Assembly (NCBI GenBank): GCA_016713765.1 | Contig: JADJON010000001.1 | Location: forward strand, 1,054,001 to 1,118,000 | Length of the DNA stretch: 64,000 bases | Source of the DNA: Bacteroidota bacterium | GTDB lineage: Bacteria; Bacteroidota; Bacteroidia; AKYH767-A; 2013-40CM-41-45 | Direction: 5' to 3' | In this document: piece after piece, positions 59,209 to 64,000 of the stretch | Numbering within the stretch: the stretch's first letter is position 1 | Layout: each line of letters begins with the position of its first letter | The notes under the pieces: model-generated | The model's input: only the letters and a program-made list of their open reading frames with translations | Databases searched by the model: none | Told to the model about the DNA's origin: nothing | Translations under genes and position numbers: made by a program

Positions 59209-61362
59209 CTATCGTTGAATGCAGAGGGGGCGTGTGGTCGCGCCGGATTGTGTCTGAAGGGTGACGAAGTAATATCCCGCCGGAATGGTCTCGAGGGAAA
59301 TGCTGCGGCTGTTGTCTCCGATTTCCTGGTACGATACGGTGCGGCCCAAATGATCGGCGATGGTGATACTGCTCACCGTTTCCTTGCCAGTCCAGTTGAG
59401 GCGCGTGTTGGCGGGGTTCGGGTAGAGACGGATGGAAGCAAGCGCGGCAGGCGATGAAACGCCGGTCGGGATGGAATTGACGTCCACGCTGTCGGCATAG
59501 GTGGTCAATTGCTGATAGATGCCGGCCTGGGTGATGGCGCGAACACCGGTCAGTTCGAAGTTGCAAACAGTACGGGCGCTGACGTTATCGATGATAACCA
59601 CATCGAACAAAGCGATCGTGGTATCACTCGAAGCGTTGGTGTGGTCCATGCGTACGGCCACAGCGTCGACGTAGCCGGCCGACCAATTCGGGCGAACGAA
59701 CGTGAGGAGGTTCGTTCCCACGGTTCCCATACCGGAGGTGGGCAGGAAAGCGAAGTTGGATTGTGCAGCATCCACCACCATCGGATTGAAGGAGAGCCGG
59801 AAGGCTACACCGTAGATGCCCGGAACCGGCTGCGAGCCTTGGCCGAGTTGTACCGCAACCTGCATTTGTCCGCTGGGACCGACGGTGTCTTCACTCGCTA
59901 CCAGGAAAAGGTTGCCGATAGCGGTTGAAGTAGTCGGCGGTGCGAGGCGGGCAGGGTGGTTGAGTCCGTAATTAAGACCGATCGCGGTGGTGTCGCTCCA
60001 GGTGATGGTACCATCGCCATCGGTATCGGCATACTTGTAGTTCATGCCGGAAACGAAGTTCTGGCTCCAGTCGGTTGCCGGTTGTGCAACCCAGGAAAGC
60101 GATGCGCCGCTACGTACCGGACCGCTGCTGCCGAAGCCTACGCCGATCGGAAGGATGTCGTAGAGGTTGCAATTGAGGTCGTTGTTTGCATCGCCGGGCC
60201 ATACGTCGGTGCCGCAGCCGTTGACATAGATCGTGTAGGCGTAGGTCTGCAGGCCGTTATACGGACAGGCGTTATCGCGTACGGTAGCGTACAAGAGGTA
60301 AGGTTGTGGGCTGACGAGCGAACCATCGGTGATCAGCTCGATCTCGACGGAATCCTGCGCGCCACCGGAAGAAGAGGACGTGATCAGGGAAGCGGCGTTG
60401 CCGGAGAAACTGATCGTGGTGCTGTCGGATGCATTGGGGTCCGAGGAATAGATCCAAAAACGCACGGTATCACCCGCGCATGCGGTGGTGTTGAAAGACG
60501 GGGTACCGTTGATTCCGGAAAGGGCGGGGAGCAGATTACTGGCGCTGTTGACGATGGTGACCTGGATGTCGCGGTTGAAGGCGCCGATCAACACACCGTT
60601 CCGGTATTCCTGAACTTGATAGACGACTACGTCCACATCCTGTTGCGTAGGAGTGACCACCATGTTGCCATTCGCGGGGTCCACCGTCATCGCCGGCGAG
60701 CTCATGATGGGTGTGGTGGCAGAGAAGCCCGGGTTGTAGAGGATCGATGTGCCAGGGCCCGATAATGCAGGAGCGAGTGTGACTACGATGGAGTCGTTGT
60801 CGAGATCGTATGCGCCGTTGTTGATCTGGTTGGTAAGTCCGGTGTAGAGGAAAGGAACCGGTGCGTTGGCGAAACGAGCCAGGTTGTTGAATGGCGTGGC
60901 CACGTTGTTCAGAAACGCGCTGAAGTACCCATTTTCGGAAGAGGCGTTCACCAGGTTCGTGATCGATGCGTTACGGCAACACTCGGTGTATTCGATCACC
61001 CAGTCCGGACAAGGGAACAGCAGTACGGTTCCTTCGTAGGACCATTGCTCGATACCGGTGGATAATCCGCCCTGACAGGTTGTGATCGCGGAAGGACAAA
61101 CAGGCGCCACCAGAACCGGTGAAGCCGGTGTAGGATAAAGCGTCGCAGAGAGGCCGGTAGCGCCACAACCAACGGAGCCGTAGGTAATGACTACCGAATT
61201 AGGTGCCGGAATACCCGCGCAATCCCGATAGAAGGTGTAGCGGACACGGTAATCGTTTCCTCCGAGCCAATCATAGGTCAATTCGCCACCCATGATGTGG
61301 GACGATTGTGCGCTGTTGATGAGGCCGAGTAAGGCGGACAGGAAGAGTAGAATTCGTTTCAT
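59209..61362 (-). CDS. Secreted T9SS protein with dockerin-like and cohesin-like regions
   Basis: 717 residues with signal peptide MKRILLFLSALLGLINSAQS. The N-terminal part (SHIMGGELTYDWLGGNDYRVRYTFYRDC-type opening, YTECCRNASITN) is a pattern common in Bacteroidota surface and gliding-associated proteins. Around residues 385-470 two Ca-binding loops, WPGDANNDLNCNLYDIL and YADTDGDGTITWSDTT, look like the paired loops of a dockerin. A following region (FLVASEDTVGPSGQMQVAVQLG... VPGIYGVAFRLSFNPMVV) looks cohesin-like. The end (LYPNPANTRLNW... to CIQR) is a T9SS sorting domain. Function unknown; the domain calls are by eye. Confidence 0.8.
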   Translation of the reverse strand: MKRILLFLSALLGLINSAQSSHIMGGELTYDWLGGNDYRVRYTFYRDCAGIPAPNSVVITYGSVGCGATGLSATLYPTPASPVLVAPVCPSAITTCQGGLSTGIEQWSYEGTVLLFPCPDWVIEYTECCRNASITNLVNASSENGYFSAFLNNVATPFNNLARFANAPVPFLYTGLTNQINNGAYDLDNDSIVVTLAPALSGPGTSILYNPGFSATTPIMSSPAMTVDPANGNMVVTPTQQDVDVVVYQVQEYRNGVLIGAFNRDIQVTIVNSASNLLPALSGINGTPSFNTTACAGDTVRFWIYSSDPNASDSTTISFSGNAASLITSSSSGGAQDSVEIELITDGSLVSPQPYLLYATVRDNACPYNGLQTYAYTIYVNGCGTDVWPGDANNDLNCNLYDILPIGVGFGSSGPVRSGASLSWVAQPATDWSQNFVSGMNYKYADTDGDGTITWSDTTAIGLNYGLNHPARLAPPTTSTAIGNLFLVASEDTVGPSGQMQVAVQLGQGSQPVPGIYGVAFRLSFNPMVVDAAQSNFAFLPTSGMGTVGTNLLTFVRPNWSAGYVDAVAVRMDHTNASSDTTIALFDVVIIDNVSARTVCNFELTGVRAITQAGIYQQLTTYADSVDVNSIPTGVSSPAALASIRLYPNPANTRLNWTGKETVSSITIADHLGRTVSYQEIGDNSRSISLETIPAGYYFVTLQTQSGATTRPLCIQR

Positions 61363-61562
61363 GGCGCTGCGGGATAAAGTAAGGTAGTTGATTATCGGGG
61401 TTAAATTTTAGAGGGCGGATTAACCCGATACGAATGTATTGGAGTCGCCAGGTGCATGCAATTTCATTTTTTGGTATAATTACAGTATTATATTCTTGTA
61501 AAATAAGTATAAAATATTGAAATACAAGTTTATAACTATACAATAGTTGTGTATAATTACGC
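61363..61562. other. AT-rich divergent intergenic region
   Basis: Much more AT-rich than the genes around it and lies between divergent genes, so it should hold both promoters. TATAAT-like and TAAAAT stretches are frequent, but no clear TAnnTTTG box can be singled out. No heptamer array is present. Confidence 0.5.
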
Positions 61563-62915
61563 ATGGAATCCAAGCTACAGGAATTGATCGACGCCTTGAC
61601 GGCCACTGAAAAGCGGTGGCTGGAGCGTGACCTGAAGCGGAGTGGCGCCGATGAATTATGGAGCGTCTATAAAAAACGGGAAAAATCGCCCCGGAAGCGT
61701 GGTGAACAGCCGGAAGACCGGCGGGCGGAATCGGATCTGGTGGGTTGGATCGGAGATTGGCTTGCGGTGCGCCGGCTGCGTCGTCATCCTGAAATGATGG
61801 CCTGGCTGCGGATGGAGAATTGGATCGCTTTGGAGGCGGACAAAGCGGCTGGATATGAAGAGCTGAAATTCCCTGCGACAGAGCAACTCGATGTGATCCA
61901 CCCCTATAGCGGGTTTTGGCAACATGCATTCGGCAGTCTGCGCCTGGAACGAGCGAGCCGGGGCGCGGGTCGAAAGGGAGAGCTGGATTTCTCGACTGTG
62001 CTGGACCCACTCGATGCCTTCTATCTTGCCAGAAAACTTCAGCTCGCGTGTGAGTTGATCAATGCGCGGAATGTCATGCAAGTGCGGGGAGAATTAAGGG
62101 CAATGGAAAAGGTCCGGCAAATGGCGCAGGAGGAGCCCTTTCGGCACGACCCGGCGATCGCGATCTACTCCACCATCTACGATACGCTCACGGAACCGGA
62201 GACCCCCGCACATTTTCAACGCCTGAAAGAACTCGTCAGTCAGTGGTCGGGTCGATTCAGTGTCGCTCAGCAGGAGGAGTTCTACCGTTACCTGAAGAAT
62301 TACTGCGTGAAACAGATCAATACCGGCGCCAGTGCCTTTATCGGAGAGTTGTTCGGTATCTATCAGTTGTATCTCTCGCAAACGGAACTGCTAGACGAGA
62401 CCGGGCTGGCTCCAGGCGAGTTCAAGAACATCGTGACGATCGGCTTGCGCCTGAAGGAATACGATTGGGTCCGCGCATTCCTTGACCGTGAACTGAGGCG
62501 GTTGCCGGAAAAGGAACGGTCGAATGCACAGCGCTATAACCTGGGTAACTACTTCTTTCATACGGGACAGTACCATGCGGCCATCCGGATTTTCCAGCAG
62601 GTGGAGTTCAGCGACCTCTACTATCAACTGGATGTGCGCGCGATCCTGCTCAAGGTCTATTTCGAATTGGGGGAGGAAGAACTCTTCGATTACCATGCAT
62701 CGGCGTTCCGGACCTTCCTTTCGCGTAATAGAAAAGTGTCGGATTACCAACGCCTGATTTACCGCAACTTCATCTCGTTCGCCTCGCGCACCTTGCGCAA
62801 GCAGGATGACCCGATTGCCTTGAAGGGTCTTCTGCAGGAGATCTCGCAGAACCGGCGCGTGGCCGATATTCGCTGGCTGGAGGATAAAATCGGACGCTTG
62901 ACCGGGCTGGAGTGA
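61563..62915 (+). CDS. Uncharacterised helical-repeat protein
   Basis: 450 residues, no signal peptide, mostly alpha-helical by composition. The opening ESKLQELIDALTATEKRWLERDLKR and the later repeating pattern (NLGNYFFHTGQYHAAIRIFQQVEF, KVYFELGEEELFDYHASAFR) resemble a TPR-like alpha-solenoid. Similar cytoplasmic proteins are widespread and unnamed in Bacteroidota. No catalytic motif. A scaffold or regulator role would be a guess. Confidence 0.75.
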   Translation: MESKLQELIDALTATEKRWLERDLKRSGADELWSVYKKREKSPRKRGEQPEDRRAESDLVGWIGDWLAVRRLRRHPEMMAWLRMENWIALEADKAAGYEELKFPATEQLDVIHPYSGFWQHAFGSLRLERASRGAGRKGELDFSTVLDPLDAFYLARKLQLACELINARNVMQVRGELRAMEKVRQMAQEEPFRHDPAIAIYSTIYDTLTEPETPAHFQRLKELVSQWSGRFSVAQQEEFYRYLKNYCVKQINTGASAFIGELFGIYQLYLSQTELLDETGLAPGEFKNIVTIGLRLKEYDWVRAFLDRELRRLPEKERSNAQRYNLGNYFFHTGQYHAAIRIFQQVEFSDLYYQLDVRAILLKVYFELGEEELFDYHASAFRTFLSRNRKVSDYQRLIYRNFISFASRTLRKQDDPIALKGLLQEISQNRRVADIRWLEDKIGRLTGLE

Positions 62916-63119
62916 AAGCATGACAATTCCATGACCTGATCCGGGTGGTTTGCATGAACTTCATCTTGCTGATTGCCAAACATCAGACGGAATTCAGAAT
63001 TGTACTTCAGTTTTGATGACCCTTCTCTGCAAGTCGGGTGATGCATGTCATGTCCCGGCTTTCACCATCCATGTTTCTTTACCGCCATGCAGGTTAACCA
63101 AATCCTTCGTGACACAAAT

Positions 63120-64000
63120 ATGACAGGGGAGAGGGCCGCTTTCCGACCTTTGCAGCCGGAAAAACCAGCAGTCGAATTGCAGTCCCTGAAGGTCATTTCG
63201 TTCACGCATAAGAACACTCCCCTCAAGGAGCTCAACCGATTCTTCTTACATGAGGAGAACCGGAAGGAACGCCTCGCATTCCTCAAGTTTTCGGTTGATA
63301 TCGACGAACTGCTTTACCTCGCCACCTGTAACCGGATCGAGTTCATCTTTTCCAGCCCGACTGCCTGCGACAAAAGTTTCCTGCGGAGGTTCTTTCAGTA
63401 CTTCCGACCCGACTGGAGCGATGAAGAGCTCGAGTTTGCCCTGCGGCATGGACAGGTGTACGAAGGTGAACACGCTCTTCGGCATATTTACCGCGTAGCT
63501 TCTTCCCTGGACTCCCTGGTAGTCGGTGAGCGGGAAATCATTACCCAGGTCCGCAAGTCGTATGAGAAAGCGCAGGAAGAAGGCCTGACCGGCGACCTGA
63601 TCCGCCTGCTGGTGAAATCGACGATCACCACTGCGAAGCGGGTATACACGGAAACGAAGATCGCCAACAACCCTGTTTCCGTCGTGTCTCTGGCGGAACG
63701 CAAACTGCGGGAGCGCAAACTGTCCAAAGACGCGCGCATCCTGGTAGTCGGAACCGGAGAAACGAATACAAACCTGGTGAAGTACCTGCTCAAGCAGGGA
63801 TTTCATCGCTTTGTCTTTTTTAACCGGACGTTGTCCAATGCTGAAAAGCTTGCCAAGCTGGTCCGCACATCCACAGTCACAGCGGAGGCATACGCGCTGA
63901 GCGGGCTTTCGAATTATAAGGGCGGCTTCGACGTCCTGATCTCCTGCACCGGCTCCGCCGATCCGGTGATTACCATGGGCGTTTACGAGCGGCTGCTGCA
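63120..64000 (+). CDS. hemA: Glutamyl-tRNA reductase (partial, runs off window)
   Basis: First step of C5-pathway tetrapyrrole synthesis: glutamyl-tRNA to glutamate-1-semialdehyde. The frame is open to the right edge, about 293 residues seen. SLKVISFTHKNTPLKEL, the catalytic Cys in LLYLATCNRIEFIF, SLDSLVVGEREIITQVRKSYEKA and the NADPH-binding VVGTGETNTNLVKYL (normally GAGEMG-like) identify it. The start at 63120 is preferred; an in-frame ATG at 63087 is possible. Haem supply fits the many cytochromes encoded nearby but is not evidence of co-regulation. Confidence 0.93.
   Translation, partial: MTGERAAFRPLQPEKPAVELQSLKVISFTHKNTPLKELNRFFLHEENRKERLAFLKFSVDIDELLYLATCNRIEFIFSSPTACDKSFLRRFFQYFRPDWSDEELEFALRHGQVYEGEHALRHIYRVASSLDSLVVGEREIITQVRKSYEKAQEEGLTGDLIRLLVKSTITTAKRVYTETKIANNPVSVVSLAERKLRERKLSKDARILVVGTGETNTNLVKYLLKQGFHRFVFFNRTLSNAEKLAKLVRTSTVTAEAYALSGLSNYKGGFDVLISCTGSADPVITMGVYERLL

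Noticed and set aside
1..64000. tRNA or rRNA genes
   Set aside because: No cloverleaf-like or conserved rRNA stretch was found by eye in any gap; a scan with a covariance model would settle this.

Overview
The window is a chromosomal segment of a moderately GC-rich member of the Bacteroidota. The evidence is lineage-typical content: four secreted proteins ending in type IX secretion (T9SS) sorting domains, a DUF4270 lipoprotein, an alternative complex III (Act) operon joined to cytochrome c oxidase genes, the run glycogen synthase/DUF4270/glmS divergent from panC, and TAnnTTTG-type -7 promoter boxes. The sequence does not fix the order or genus. No tRNA, rRNA or CRISPR array was seen.

Layout. 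0-13 kb: DNA polymerase IV (dinB), an intact IS481-like element, an OmpA-like surface protein, a secreted endonuclease I, a large beta-propeller surface protein, and an error-prone type DnaE polymerase. 13-31 kb: housekeeping genes (histidine kinase with two small paralogous exported proteins, ogt, murI, gamma-carbonic anhydrase, a MurG-like glycosyltransferase, trmB with an alkyltransferase-like protein, mrp and a NifU-domain protein, a degenerate alpha/beta hydrolase, a TMTC-like membrane TPR protein, glmS, DUF4270, glycogen synthase, panC). 31-36 kb: a small accessory patch (Xre/RES toxin-antitoxin pair, an IS30 element, a DUF6508/peptidylarginine-deiminase fusion, an HNH-like gene, a 56-bp palindrome). 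36-43 kb: MFS transporter, cysteine desulfurase, a 1434-residue secreted protein, a cyclase-family enzyme. 44-55 kb: the respiratory block actABCDEF-coxB-coxA, closed by a terminator. 55-58 kb: SulP anion transporter plus beta-carbonic anhydrase. 58-64 kb: a second, frameshifted IS481-like copy in inverted orientation, a 717-residue T9SS protein, a helical-repeat protein, and the start of hemA.

Functional links. Quinol oxidised by the Act complex would pass electrons through its haem subunits to the downstream cytochrome c oxidase. The SulP/carbonic anhydrase pair looks like a bicarbonate uptake or CO2-hydration unit. The two translesion-type polymerases share a 16-base upstream motif although 8 kb apart. 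glmS, murI and the MurG-like gene supply or act on cell-envelope sugars.

The most unusual feature is not a gene. Nearly every large intergenic gap is filled with short tandem arrays of several different sequence families that all share a 7-nucleotide period (CTATTCG-type, GTAACTG-type, GGCAGTA-type, CCCGGAA/GAAACTG-type and CCCTCGC-type), often combined with a CCTGCC...GGCAGG palindrome present nine times. Both IS481-like copies sit inside GTAACTG-type arrays with 7-bp target duplications.
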